In this document: one piece after another, positions 17,508 through 26,500 of the stretch
Layout: the number at the start of each line of letters is the position of its first letter
Position numbering within the stretch: the stretch's first letter is position 1
Origin: Paenibacillus phyllosphaerae
GTDB taxonomy: Bacteria; Bacillota; Bacilli; Paenibacillales; Paenibacillaceae
Assembly (NCBI RefSeq): GCF_014192105.1
Contig: NZ_JACHXK010000004.1
Coordinates: 62,001-126,000, forward strand
DNA: 64,000 bases
Direction: 5' to 3'
Notes under the pieces: model-generated
Database searches by the model: none
What the model was told of the DNA's origin: nothing
Seen by the model: only the letters and a program-made list of their open reading frames with translations
Made by a program: the position numbers and the translations under genes

Positions 17508-18119
17508 TTACACCATCGGGATAATCTCGAACCTTCTGACTTGAATCGGTTTGTCGAGGATAAAGTCGTTAATGTTACGGGCCTTGAATTCTTCGAGCAG
17601 CCGCAAAAATAGCTTGGCGATCAGCTTGCTGTCGTCTAGCGCATCGTGTCGTTTCAGAGAGGAATCATCGATGCCGTAATGGTGAACCAAGTAATTTGTT
17701 GTCAGAATATTAGGATTGTCGGGATATAAATAAGTGAAGAGTGCCTTAGTGTCGAGACAACGATTCGACAGCATCTTCAAGTTGTTGCGCTCGCACTCCA
17801 TCCGCAGCAGCGGCAGATCAAACTCGTAGCCGGCGTGCGTGACCAGTACGCAGCCTTCCGTGAATTGAACGAACTGTTCGTAAATATCGGCAAGCACGGG
17901 CGCATCCACCAAATACGAATTGTACACGCCGGTGAAACGTTCGACCGGCTCCGGGATCGGCTTGGGCGATTGGACATAAGAATTGAACGTCCGATGCTCG
18001 ACCACTTTCCCCTCCTCTATAATCACGGCGCCGATCTGCGTTATATATTCGACCTCATGCCGGATGCCGGTAGCTTCGAAATCGAATACGCAATAACGCC
18101 GATGCTGAATATGCTGTAT
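17508..18119 (-). CDS. DEDDh 3'-5' exonuclease (DNA polymerase III epsilon-like), anomalous start
   Basis: About 203 residues of a DnaQ-like exonuclease. All acidic motifs are present: DFEATG (ExoI, Asp and Glu), LVTHAGYEFDLPLL (ExoII Asp) and HDALDDSKL (ExoIII His and Asp). Such stand-alone proteins trim 3' ends of DNA or RNA. The conserved N-terminus (HRRYCVFDFEATG) lies upstream of the first in-frame ATG. In that frame the only possible start region is ATA at 18119, directly after a TGA. An ATG at 18121-18123 is one base out of frame: removing one A (18119/18120) would give ATG-ATA-CAG-CAT in frame. So either a one-base insertion, a sequencing error or a non-standard start is present. No good ribosome binding site is seen. 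Confidence 0.8.
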   Translation of the reverse strand: MQHIQHRRYCVFDFEATGIRHEVEYITQIGAVIIEEGKVVEHRTFNSYVQSPKPIPEPVERFTGVYNSYLVDAPVLADIYEQFVQFTEGCVLVTHAGYEFDLPLLRMECERNNLKMLSNRCLDTKALFTYLYPDNPNILTTNYLVHHYGIDDSSLKRHDALDDSKLIAKLFLRLLEEFKARNINDFILDKPIQVRRFEIIPMV

Positions 18120-18211
18120 TCATACGTCGTTTCTCGCCTGTTCGTATAGGATGACGCGTCTAACCAGAGAATAACTGGAAATTAATCCTTTGCGGCTTGG
18201 GCAGGATTGCC

Positions 18212-18262
18212 TTGCCAAGATGATTAAGCAGATTTATAATACATATGAACATGTATTCATAT
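18212..18262 (+). promoter_or_regulatory. Zinc-exporter promoter with ArsR/SmtB-type operator
   Basis: -35 TTGCCA (18212-18217), 17-bp spacer, perfect -10 TATAAT (18235-18240). Three bases later lies ATATGAA-CATGTA-TTCATAT (18243-18262), a perfect inverted repeat containing TGAA-N6-TTCA, the known operator form of CzrA/SmtB-type metal sensors. It covers the expected transcription start, so zinc-free repressor would block initiation and metal would release it. No ArsR gene is in the window. Confidence 0.85.
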
Positions 18263-18293
18263 ATTACTGTATAGTTGAATTGGGGGTTAACCT

Positions 18294-19478
18294 ATGACTA
18301 AGCCTTCCGACCATACCCACACCCATTCCCACGGGCAGGAAAAGAAGTCTCAGCTTGAGCAGCAGCAGAAATGTACGCATGATCATCAGCATGATCACGA
18401 ACATCAACATGATCATGATCATCAACATAATCATGAACCTGATCATGAATCTGATCATGTTCTCACTCATACCCACGATCACGATCACAACCATGAACAC
18501 GAACATGATCACGACCACGATCATGGCCATAACCATTCCCATCATGGTCATCATCACGGCCATGGACATCACGACCATTCGCACGGGCCTGGCCACCATC
18601 ATCATGGACCGAATAATAAAGCCGGCCTGCTCATTGCGTTCTCCATTACAGCCGGCATTATGCTGCTCGAATTTTTCGGCGGCCTGTTCACCGGGAGCTT
18701 GGCCCTCTTGTCGGATGCCGGCCACATGCTCAGCGATACGGCCGCGCTTGCGCTTAGCCTTGGCGCATTGTGGTTTGCCGCGAGACCGGCTTCACCGAAT
18801 AAATCGTTCGGCTTCTACCGGTTCGAGATTCTCGCCGCCCTGCTTAATGGCGCCGCCCTCTTCGTCATTGCCGCGATCATCGTCTGGGAAGCAAGCCAGC
18901 GATTCTTCGACCCGCCTGCCGTACAGAGCGGATCAATGATTCTCATCGCAGTTATCGGCTTGCTGGCCAACCTGATCAGCGCTTACTTCCTCATGCGTAA
19001 AGGCGATGTGAAAGATAACATCAATGTCCGAAGCGCTTATCTGCATATTTTGGGCGATGCCCTCGGCTCGGTCGGCGCAATTGCAGCCGGGCTGCTCATG
19101 TACTGGTTCTCCTGGTACGCGGCAGATCCGATCATTAGCGTCATTGTCGCCGTACTCATCCTGAAAAGCGCATGGGGCGTCATCCGTTGGGCCATTCATA
19201 TTCTGATGGAAGGTACCCCGCTCGCCATCGACGCCGAGAAGGTCAAACAAACGTTGATCGCGATTCCCGGCGTGAAGGATGTGCACGACTTGCATATTTG
19301 GTCGATCACATCCGGTCGCGACTCGTTGACCTGCCACCTCGTTGTCGAGGAGCAGGCGGATACGCAAGACATACTCAAGCAAGCGATCAAACGAATCGAG
19401 GACGTGTTCAAAATCACGCATTCGACGATTCAGATCGAGACGAAGAACCTGCACGAAACGGCATGCAGCCTCCACTAA
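18294..19478 (+). CDS. CzcD/ZitB-type zinc exporter with a very His-rich N-terminus
   Basis: A 394-residue cation diffusion facilitator that exports Zn(II) or similar metals in exchange for protons. Residues about 5-105 are an extreme HDH/HEH tract with roughly 40 histidines, a cytoplasmic metal buffer. Six helices follow; the transport site is given by HMLSD in helix 2 and HILGD in helix 5, the HD/HD set linked to zinc. The C-terminal cytoplasmic domain (HDLHIWSITSG, CHLVVEE) is the usual dimer domain. Start ATG follows GGGGG. The promoter carries an ArsR/SmtB-type operator and a terminator follows the gene. The His tract is far longer than in typical CzcD proteins and its codons alternate CAT/CAC with GAT/GAC. 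Confidence 0.95.
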   Translation: MTKPSDHTHTHSHGQEKKSQLEQQQKCTHDHQHDHEHQHDHDHQHNHEPDHESDHVLTHTHDHDHNHEHEHDHDHDHGHNHSHHGHHHGHGHHDHSHGPGHHHHGPNNKAGLLIAFSITAGIMLLEFFGGLFTGSLALLSDAGHMLSDTAALALSLGALWFAARPASPNKSFGFYRFEILAALLNGAALFVIAAIIVWEASQRFFDPPAVQSGSMILIAVIGLLANLISAYFLMRKGDVKDNINVRSAYLHILGDALGSVGAIAAGLLMYWFSWYAADPIISVIVAVLILKSAWGVIRWAIHILMEGTPLAIDAEKVKQTLIAIPGVKDVHDLHIWSITSGRDSLTCHLVVEEQADTQDILKQAIKRIEDVFKITHSTIQIETKNLHETACSLH

Positions 19479-19490
19479 TGAACGCCGATT

Positions 19491-19538
19491 AGGCGAACCT
19501 CGGGAACGGCTCTTAAGCTCCCTTCGGTTCGCCTTTTT
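19491..19538 (+). terminator. Rho-independent terminator of the zinc exporter gene
   Basis: AGGCGAACC (19491-19499) pairs with GGTTCGCCT (19526-19534) and is followed by TTTTT. It lies 12 bp after the stop. Confidence 0.88.
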
Positions 19539-19552
19539 ACTTGCCGACCAAA

Positions 19553-20011
19553 TCACTTCGCCTGATGACCCGCAAGCACGACCTCTTCATGATTACTGCC
19601 TCGATCTGCAAGCTCATGTGCCATGAACTGAATCGCCGCCAGATATACCGGATACAGCGACATGGCTCCAATTAGAACAAGCCCTAGAACCGGTGCAGGA
19701 TCATCGTATGCGTTGGTGATCGGGAACCGGTCTCTGAACCAAGCGATCATGCCGATAAAATACGGGACCCATAGCACGGTGGACAAGTAATTCGCTCCTC
19801 TTCGACCGAGCAACCGCTTCAGCAAGATCGGGGAAAGAATCGTCAGCATGACATAACTCGCAATGCTGAACCAAGTAATCCCATTCATCACGACGTCGAG
19901 TTCAATGCCCATCACTCGATTAATGCGGTAGCTGTTCAACATCAGTTCCATCACAACGAAGAACAAGCCGCCATAGAAACACGATGCCAGATTAAGCCGC
20001 AGCCAATACAT
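19553..20011 (-). CDS. Four-helix membrane protein of unknown function
   Basis: A 152-residue integral membrane protein with four hydrophobic segments near residues 7-27, 42-65, 78-98 and 112-135 and the loop RFPITNAYDDPAPVLG facing out or in between helices 3 and 4. I cannot place it in a family. ATG at 20011 has GAGGGGG eight bases upstream; the longer frame to 20077 has no ribosome binding site. It stands alone: an esterase terminator lies upstream and the zinc exporter converges on its 3' end. Confidence 0.7.
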   Translation of the reverse strand: MYWLRLNLASCFYGGLFFVVMELMLNSYRINRVMGIELDVVMNGITWFSIASYVMLTILSPILLKRLLGRRGANYLSTVLWVPYFIGMIAWFRDRFPITNAYDDPAPVLGLVLIGAMSLYPVYLAAIQFMAHELADRGSNHEEVVLAGHQAK

Positions 20012-20078
20012 TTGATGTCCCCCTCTTTTTCTACGTATATGGGGCTGCTCATTTCCTGAATATCCCAACCATAACACA

Positions 20079-20114
20079 AAAAAGCCGCTGTCGACTATCG
20101 CGTTCAGCGGCTTT
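20079..20114 (-). terminator. Rho-independent terminator of the esterase gene
   Basis: AAAGCCGCTG (20081-20090) and CAGCGGCTTT (20105-20114) form a perfect 10-bp stem; on the minus strand it continues into six T residues. Confidence 0.88.
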
Positions 20115-20133
20115 GATTCTTAATACCTAATTC

Positions 20134-21237
20134 CTATTCGTCTGCGGGCAATCCCCATATTCCTCTCGCCAGTTCGTCCATGCAGTCTTCGGCCTGCGGA
20201 TACTCGCCGTATTTGTCGAGGAAAGCATGATCCATGCCCTCGTATCGGATGACCCGCGTTCGCACGCCGGCTTCGGCCAACAACTGGCCATAGGCCTCGC
20301 CTTCCAACCGGAGATAATCGTACTCGGCCGTGACGACGAGCAGTTCCGGAAGACCCGCAGCATCCTCGATCAGAAGCGGCGAAACCAGCGGGTTGTCGCT
20401 GCCGGCCCCTTGCAGATACAAGGCATTGAGCATAGATCCCGCATTGCGCAGACCATCCAGACTGAAATGGATCAATGCCTCATCTGCACCGATCGCGTAT
20501 TCCTCCGGTTGCCAATGAAACTGCTCTGGCTGCGCAATGACGACGACCGGATAGATCAACGCTTGGTAACGGATATAGCCGTTACCTGCATCGCGATCCA
20601 TAATCGAACAGCATGCCGCAAGATTGCCGCCAGCACTGTCCCCGGCTACGGTGATCCGCGTTCGGTCAACCCCGAGTTCGTCGGCATGGTCGAATGCCCA
20701 GCGAACCGTATCGTAACAATCGGTCAAGCCCGCCGGCCATGGATGCTCCGGCGCGAGTCTGTAATCGACATTGATGACGACCGCATCCGCCTTCTGCGCC
20801 AGGCTCTTGCATGGATTCTCCACCGTGTCGACCGAACCGCCGATGAATCCGCCGCCGTGGAAGAAGAGGACTGCCGGCCGAACCCGATCTCCTACAGGCG
20901 TATAGATGCGGACCTGTATCGTTCCGTTGCTTCCTTCGATCTCCGCTAACGCAGTTCGTATCGTACCCCCGGATAAATCATGATTCGGCCAGCCCATCAT
21001 GGCGCGCAGATCTTCAATCGGAATCGCCGTTGAGTCCACTGGCGGGCCGGAAGGGCGGCTAGCCGCCGCCTCCAGCTCCTTCTGCTTCTGCTCGCGGACT
21101 CTCGGATCGAGTATGCCGGCGCCATCGAGATCCGGAATCGCTTTACGCACGAAGGTCATCCGTTCATGCTGCGCCTCCTCAACCTGCCGTACTTGAAGCC
21201 GTGCGAGCAGCTCGCTATATGTCAGTTGTTCCGCCAT
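20134..21237 (-). CDS. Alpha/beta-hydrolase esterase, HSL family
   Basis: A 367-residue cytoplasmic esterase/lipase. It has the HSL oxyanion motif FFHGGGFIGGS, the nucleophile Ser in GDSAGG, the Asp in TAEYDYLR and the His in GMDHAF, so the catalytic triad is complete. About 110 N-terminal residues form the usual cap. Enzymes of this family hydrolyse short acyl or acetyl esters. It is the last gene of the minus-strand locus with kinase, regulator, two permeases and binding protein, 28 bp after the binding protein stop, so it may remove acetyl groups from the imported oligosaccharide; this is inference from position. AAGGGAG lies 13 bases before ATG. Confidence 0.9.
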   Translation of the reverse strand: MAEQLTYSELLARLQVRQVEEAQHERMTFVRKAIPDLDGAGILDPRVREQKQKELEAAASRPSGPPVDSTAIPIEDLRAMMGWPNHDLSGGTIRTALAEIEGSNGTIQVRIYTPVGDRVRPAVLFFHGGGFIGGSVDTVENPCKSLAQKADAVVINVDYRLAPEHPWPAGLTDCYDTVRWAFDHADELGVDRTRITVAGDSAGGNLAACCSIMDRDAGNGYIRYQALIYPVVVIAQPEQFHWQPEEYAIGADEALIHFSLDGLRNAGSMLNALYLQGAGSDNPLVSPLLIEDAAGLPELLVVTAEYDYLRLEGEAYGQLLAEAGVRTRVIRYEGMDHAFLDKYGEYPQAEDCMDELARGIWGLPADE

Positions 21238-21265
21238 CTTCTCGAATGTCTCCCTTCATTCGGTT

Positions 21266-22777
21266 TTAGTTCGACTTCGCCCATTCGTCGAGCTGTTTCT
21301 GCTTCTCTTCGATAATCTTCGTAAGCCCCGCCGCTTTCAACTTCGCGTTGAAGTCGGTCAGATTCTTCTCCGGATCGAGCGTCCCGGTCTCCAAGCCGAC
21401 GCGATACTGGTTGAGCACGTTCGTCACGGCCGCGATCTCCGTCTTAACCGAGTCCGCATTGAAGGTAAAACCAAGCGCCTTGGATTTGATTGAGGCTTCG
21501 TTGAAAGCTTTCATTTTATCCCAAATCTGCGGGTCCTCGCCTGCCCAGACATGGCCGAGGAAGTTGTTGCCCACTTCCCATTGGTTGAGCATGTAACCGG
21601 TATCCGTCACGCCTTCCGGCTTCGCGATCAGACCATCGTCCTGTTTCACGTAGTGTTTGCCTTCGATTCCGTTCGTGAGCAGATTCATCAGATCGGCGTC
21701 GGAATAGAGCAGGTCGAGCAGCTGCATCGCCTTATTCTCATCGATCGTATTCTTGGCGATCGACAGCATGAACGACGTGATGTTAGTGGTAGAAGTCATC
21801 GGTTCGGTCAGACGGATGCCGACCATCTCTCTGCCGCTGTTGCGCGATTCCTGCACCTCGAACCCAGGTTTCATGTTGGCGACATAGCCTGCCGCTTTGC
21901 CGGCCTTCACGAGGCTTGGTCCGGTTTCTTGCGAGGTCGAGATGTCTTTCATGATATAGCCGGCTTCGAACCAACGGCGTACAACCGCGAGCGCTTCCTT
22001 ATATTTGGCCGATTCAAAATAGTTCACGACCTTCAGCTCGCCTTGACCCGCATCTTCCAATACGCCGAACTTGTCGCCAAGGACATCATAGTCCGCTCCG
22101 ACCATTACTTCGGTAACCGTCTGCGTCTGATTCTGCTGCACGAGCGGAGCGACGCCCGGCTCTCCGTCCTTGATCAGTTTGAGGACCGGCTCCAGATCCG
22201 CGAACGTCTTGATCTGCGTGACGTCGACTTTGTATTTGTCGATGAGATCCTTCCGGATAACGACCCCATAGTCCGCTGCCATGTCACGGGTACTCGGGAT
22301 GCCGTACACCTCGCCATCGATCTTCGTCGCGTTCAGAATTTCCGGCGAGAGCACCGATTTGATTCCTTCGCCATATTGCTCTAACAGGTCGTTCATCGGG
22401 AGCAGCTGACCCTTTGCCACCTGCGAGCTGTAGTTCATTAGCGTAGACGTGACGATCAGGTCCAGCTGCTCGCTGCCGGCCATGAGCAAGTTCATCTGCT
22501 GCGTCCAAGCGGAGATGCTGATCGGCATCAGCTTGACGGTGGCGTTGATCTTGGCCGTCGTAATCTTGTTCATCTCGTTCTGCACCAGTTCCAAGTCCGG
22601 CATATTGCCGAAGCTGATGAACGCCATCGTCAGTTCCGTCGGATCGCCCTTGTCTTCGCCGCCGCCGTTATTCGCCGCTCCGCCATTGTTCGAACCGCTG
22701 TTATCGCCGCATGCCGCCAGCACCCACGTCAACATCAAGACCAATACGGTTAGCGTAACCCGCTTCGCATTCTTCAT
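21266..22777 (-). CDS. ABC sugar-binding lipoprotein, LipO type with DUF3502-like end
   Basis: A 503-residue lipoprotein with signal peptide and lipobox VLAAC, then a Gly/Asn-rich linker and a solute-binding fold. The C-terminal part (AFNEASIKSKALGFTFN, then VTNVLNQYRVGLETGTLDPE) resembles the DUF3502 tail of LipO-type oligosaccharide-binding proteins. Start: ATG at 22777 lies nine bases from AGGGGG; ATG at 22783 is only three bases from it. It belongs to the importer with the two permeases immediately upstream and is served, by family rule, by a shared ATPase encoded elsewhere. Confidence 0.92.
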   Translation of the reverse strand: MKNAKRVTLTVLVLMLTWVLAACGDNSGSNNGGAANNGGGEDKGDPTELTMAFISFGNMPDLELVQNEMNKITTAKINATVKLMPISISAWTQQMNLLMAGSEQLDLIVTSTLMNYSSQVAKGQLLPMNDLLEQYGEGIKSVLSPEILNATKIDGEVYGIPSTRDMAADYGVVIRKDLIDKYKVDVTQIKTFADLEPVLKLIKDGEPGVAPLVQQNQTQTVTEVMVGADYDVLGDKFGVLEDAGQGELKVVNYFESAKYKEALAVVRRWFEAGYIMKDISTSQETGPSLVKAGKAAGYVANMKPGFEVQESRNSGREMVGIRLTEPMTSTTNITSFMLSIAKNTIDENKAMQLLDLLYSDADLMNLLTNGIEGKHYVKQDDGLIAKPEGVTDTGYMLNQWEVGNNFLGHVWAGEDPQIWDKMKAFNEASIKSKALGFTFNADSVKTEIAAVTNVLNQYRVGLETGTLDPEKNLTDFNAKLKAAGLTKIIEEKQKQLDEWAKSN

Positions 22778-22858
22778 CTCCATATTCCCCCTGTAATAGC
22801 AATTAGGTTTCCCTGCCCTGCTGCTGCCCTGCTGCTGCCTTCCTACTTGCATTCGTCC

Positions 22859-23743
22859 TTACCCTTTCACCGCGCCGATCGTCAGCCCTTTGACAAAATA
22901 CTTCTGGAAGAACGGGTACGCGATCATGATCGGAATGATGCCGATCGCCGCCATCGCCATCCGAATCGTATCGAGCGGAATATTCGCCGTCGTCTCGGAT
23001 TGGTTACTGCCGAAGCTGTTCGTCTGCAGGAACTGGATATCGCTCAGCATCCGGTTGAGGACATTTTGCAAGCTGAACAGTTTCGTGTCCGTCACGTAGA
23101 TGAGCCCGTTATACCAGTCGTTCCAGTAGGCGATCATGAGCATAAGGCCGATGGTCGCCATGATGGGCAGCGAGAGCGGAAGCACGATGCGGTAGAAAAT
23201 TTTGAACTCCGACGCCCCGTCGATGAAAGCGGATTCGATAACCGGGACGGGAATGGAGGTGCTGAAGAACGTTCGAATGAGCAGGATGAAGAAGCCATTG
23301 GTGAGCAGACCGGGTACGATCAGCGCGAGCAGCGTATTCTTCAGATGAAAGACCTCGGTGTAGAGCAGATAGGTCGGCACGAGTCCGCCATTGAACAGCA
23401 AGGTGAAGAAGACGATGAAGGAGAGCACGCCTCGCAGCGGCATGTCCTTGCGGGAGAGCGGGTAAGCGATCAAGGAAGAGATCGCAAGGCCGGCCGCAGT
23501 CCCGATGATCGTGACCAGAATCGTGATGCCGTACGAGCGAACGAGCGTGCTCGAGTCGTTCAGCAGATACGTGTAAGCTTCCAAGGAGAACTTGCTCGGG
23601 AGCAAGGAGTATCCGTCCCGCACGATCACGTTCTGATCGGTTAGCGATGCCATGAACAGCAGCAGGAACGGGAACAGGCACGCGCACGCCGCCAGGACGA
23701 AGAACAGATGAATGAGGGCTTGCTGGATTGGACTTGCTTTCAT
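22859..23743 (-). CDS. ABC sugar permease, YtcP/LplC type
   Basis: A 294-residue permease with six helices. The coupling loop is PVIESAFIDGASEFKIFYRIVLPLS and the C-terminus FQKYFVKGLTIGAVKG is the LplC/YtcP signature. It is 21 bp downstream of its LplB-type partner and upstream of the binding protein. Confidence 0.93.
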   Translation of the reverse strand: MKASPIQQALIHLFFVLAACACLFPFLLLFMASLTDQNVIVRDGYSLLPSKFSLEAYTYLLNDSSTLVRSYGITILVTIIGTAAGLAISSLIAYPLSRKDMPLRGVLSFIVFFTLLFNGGLVPTYLLYTEVFHLKNTLLALIVPGLLTNGFFILLIRTFFSTSIPVPVIESAFIDGASEFKIFYRIVLPLSLPIMATIGLMLMIAYWNDWYNGLIYVTDTKLFSLQNVLNRMLSDIQFLQTNSFGSNQSETTANIPLDTIRMAMAAIGIIPIMIAYPFFQKYFVKGLTIGAVKG

Positions 23744-23764
23744 ATTGCGCTTCCCCTTTCCGCG

Positions 23765-24697
23765 TTAGAATAGTGCCTGATCGCGATTGCGCCTTGCCAC
23801 GGCATAGTTCGCCACGATGACGAGGATGAATCCGACCAGCGATTGGTAGAGCCCCGCAGCCGAGGACATGCCGATGTCGCCTAAGGTGACCAAGCCGCGA
23901 TACACGTACGTATCGATGACATCCGTAGTCGGCTGGAGCGGACCGGAGTTGAGCGGGACCTGATAGAACAAGCCGAAGTCGGAGTAGAAGATCCGGCCGA
24001 TCGCGAGCAAGGACATGATCGTAATCGTCGGCATGATGAGCGGGATCGTGATCTTGCGGACTTGCATCCACCGGCTGGCACCGTCGATCGTCGCCGCTTC
24101 GTAGTATTCGTGATCGATGCCGATAATCGCCGCCAAGAAGATAATGCACAGGTAGCCGATATTTTTCCATACGTTGACGATCGTTAGGATATACGGCCAA
24201 TACTTCGACTCGCTGTACCAGGAGATCGGATCGATCCCGAGCATCGGCAGAATATGATGATTGATGAATCCGTTCTCCACATTGAGCATCGAGAGACCCA
24301 GGTAGCCGACGATGACCATGGAGATTAAGTAAGGGAGCAAGATGACGCTTTGGTACAATCGGGAGAAAAACTTATGCTTGATCTCGTTCAGCAAGATCGC
24401 GACCGTTACGGCCAGTACCGTGTTCAGCAGGATGAAGAATCCGTTGTACAGAATCGTGTTGCGCGTAATGATGTACGCGTCCGTCGTCTTGAACAAGTAC
24501 TCGAAGTTCTTGAACCCGATCCAGTCGCTGCCGAGTATGCCCTCCCGGTAGTTGTAATCCTTGAAGGCGATCACGACTCCGAACATCGGCAAATAGTTGT
24601 TGATGACGAGATACGTAAGCGCCGGCAGTACCATGAAGAATAGTGCCCGGTATCGTTTGATCTGCTTCCACGCTCGCTGCCCAGCCGTGTGCTTCAC
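23765..24697 (-). CDS. ABC sugar permease, LplB type
   Basis: A 310-residue permease with a short basic N-terminus, six helices, the LplB mark NYLPMFGVVIAFKDYNYREG and the coupling loop HEYYEAATIDGASRWMQVRKITIPL. First transport gene after the response regulator (92-bp gap), so regulator and importer are probably one locus. Confidence 0.93.
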   Translation of the reverse strand: MKHTAGQRAWKQIKRYRALFFMVLPALTYLVINNYLPMFGVVIAFKDYNYREGILGSDWIGFKNFEYLFKTTDAYIITRNTILYNGFFILLNTVLAVTVAILLNEIKHKFFSRLYQSVILLPYLISMVIVGYLGLSMLNVENGFINHHILPMLGIDPISWYSESKYWPYILTIVNVWKNIGYLCIIFLAAIIGIDHEYYEAATIDGASRWMQVRKITIPLIMPTITIMSLLAIGRIFYSDFGLFYQVPLNSGPLQPTTDVIDTYVYRGLVTLGDIGMSSAAGLYQSLVGFILVIVANYAVARRNRDQALF

Positions 24698-24789
24698 GCT
24701 CAGCTCCCCCTCGCTTTCTGCTTGTTATGCACTCATTGTAGCCGGAGGAGCCGAGCGCCGCTTACCACGAATCCGACTTTGCAGTTTCG

Positions 24790-26448
24790 TTATTCCGACT
24801 TCTCGATCGAACCCTGCATCAGGCACGAACACTGCTTGCGGTATTCTGCCGGCGTCAATTGCACCGACTTTTTGAACAAGGTGGAGAAATAAGACAGGTT
24901 CGAGTACCCCGCCATCGTCGCAATATCGCTCACCTGCCGGCTCGTCGTCCGGAGCAGCCGCTTCGCATACGCTATCCGCTGCTGCTGAATGTAGTCCGAC
25001 AGCGACATGCCCGTCTCCTTCTTGAATAAGCGTGTCAAATAGTCCGGGTTCAAATAGACGACGCTTGCGATCTCGTCCCGTCCGAGTTCGAGCTCGCCGA
25101 TCTTCTCTTCCACATAACGCTTCACCTTATCGACCACGGACATGCTCCCCTCTTCGGCATGCATCCGGTTCATCGCCACGTCGATAACGTAGAGCATCCA
25201 TTCCTCCATGGCATGGAGCGACTTCAGAACCTTAGGCGGCTGGTCGGTCAGCAGGTTCGTCGCGAAGACGTCATGTGCTTGGAAGCCCTTGAAATGCAGC
25301 ACGAAGAAGAGCAGCTGCATGAAATCCTGATACAAGCGGTGCAGCGTGCGCGCGTCAATCGGTATCGCCTGTTCCCGGCAGCTGCCCATATAGCGTTTGG
25401 CATCCGCGATCAGCCGTTCTTTCTCCCCTTGCTTCATCCATTCCGCCCAATCCTTGACCGGCAACGGCGGCAGCTCCGCAGCGGTCGCTTGTTCCCGCTC
25501 ATCGCTTAGCAGCAACACCGCGTTCGTGCGCGTCACGTTATTCCGATCCAACCGCTGCAGATGCTGCACTTGCCTCGCGACGGATGTGATCGCGACCGGC
25601 TCGCCGATATAGCAGCACAGGTCGCTGTAGAAGAACTGCCGGCATTGCGGGATGAGGAATTCGCAATCCGTATGGGCTTGTTCGGGGCGGCAGGCTAATT
25701 GTTCCGGGGACAGAGGAATGATGGCAAGCAGTTGATCCGTCTGCGGGAGCGAAACGACCGCGGCATGGCGCACTTGATGAAGCAGCTTCTCCTCCACCGC
25801 ATTGCGCAGCGCGTACTCCATCAATTTCTCCTCTCGCGGGGACAGCGTCTTATGCCTCTGCTGCACATGAACGAGCACGGGAAGGAACATGGCGTTGACC
25901 GGATAATGGACGCCTCGGGCTTGCATATGGGAGCGGATGGCTTCATGCGTCGACGGGACCGACTGCGTCACCAGCTCCTGCCAGAATCGCTCCAGCATCA
26001 CAGGACGCTGGGATTCCCAGAGCTGCACATACCGTTTGTAGCCGGCTTCGGCCCCTTCGAGTTCGCGATCCTTCTGAATCTTATCGAGCACCTTCGCCAA
26101 TGTCTCCTCCATCTCCTCGTAATCGACGGGCTTCAGCATATAATCGAAGCTGCCCAGATGAATCGCTTGTCTGGCATAGGAGAAATCCGAATGGCAGGTT
26201 AAGAAGACCGTCTGCGTCTTCGGCGAATGCTCCCTCACCCAAGCCAGCAATTCCAACCCGGTCTCCTGCGGCATCTCGATATCGCAGACCATCACGTCTA
26301 TCGTATGGTTGGCAAAAATCTCCCTCGCTTGCTTCGCGCTGTGCGCGGTATGGAGTTTATGGATGCGGAGCTGTTCCCATCGAATGCCTGCCTGCAGGCC
26401 GCGAACCGCATGCACCTCGTCATCAATGATCAATGCTTCATAGCCCAT
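24790..26448 (-). CDS. YesN-type response regulator, AraC output domain
   Basis: A 552-residue response regulator. Receiver: EALIIDDEVHAVRG, phospho-Asp in DVMVCDIEMP, and YMLKPVDYEE. A long middle region of about 300 residues follows, then the AraC helix-turn-helix pair (EIASVVYLNPDYLTRLFKKETG and VSDIATMAGYSNLSYFSTLFKK). ATG at 26448 has AAAGGGG nine bases upstream; the longer frame to 26511 would overlap the kinase and is unsupported. It follows the kinase by 52 bp and precedes the importer genes, which it presumably activates. Confidence 0.92.
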   Translation of the reverse strand: MGYEALIIDDEVHAVRGLQAGIRWEQLRIHKLHTAHSAKQAREIFANHTIDVMVCDIEMPQETGLELLAWVREHSPKTQTVFLTCHSDFSYARQAIHLGSFDYMLKPVDYEEMEETLAKVLDKIQKDRELEGAEAGYKRYVQLWESQRPVMLERFWQELVTQSVPSTHEAIRSHMQARGVHYPVNAMFLPVLVHVQQRHKTLSPREEKLMEYALRNAVEEKLLHQVRHAAVVSLPQTDQLLAIIPLSPEQLACRPEQAHTDCEFLIPQCRQFFYSDLCCYIGEPVAITSVARQVQHLQRLDRNNVTRTNAVLLLSDEREQATAAELPPLPVKDWAEWMKQGEKERLIADAKRYMGSCREQAIPIDARTLHRLYQDFMQLLFFVLHFKGFQAHDVFATNLLTDQPPKVLKSLHAMEEWMLYVIDVAMNRMHAEEGSMSVVDKVKRYVEEKIGELELGRDEIASVVYLNPDYLTRLFKKETGMSLSDYIQQQRIAYAKRLLRTTSRQVSDIATMAGYSNLSYFSTLFKKSVQLTPAEYRKQCSCLMQGSIEKSE

Positions 26449-26500
26449 CGTAATTTGCCCCTTTCTCGAAATATTAAATGTAATAACAGAGGACAGCGTA

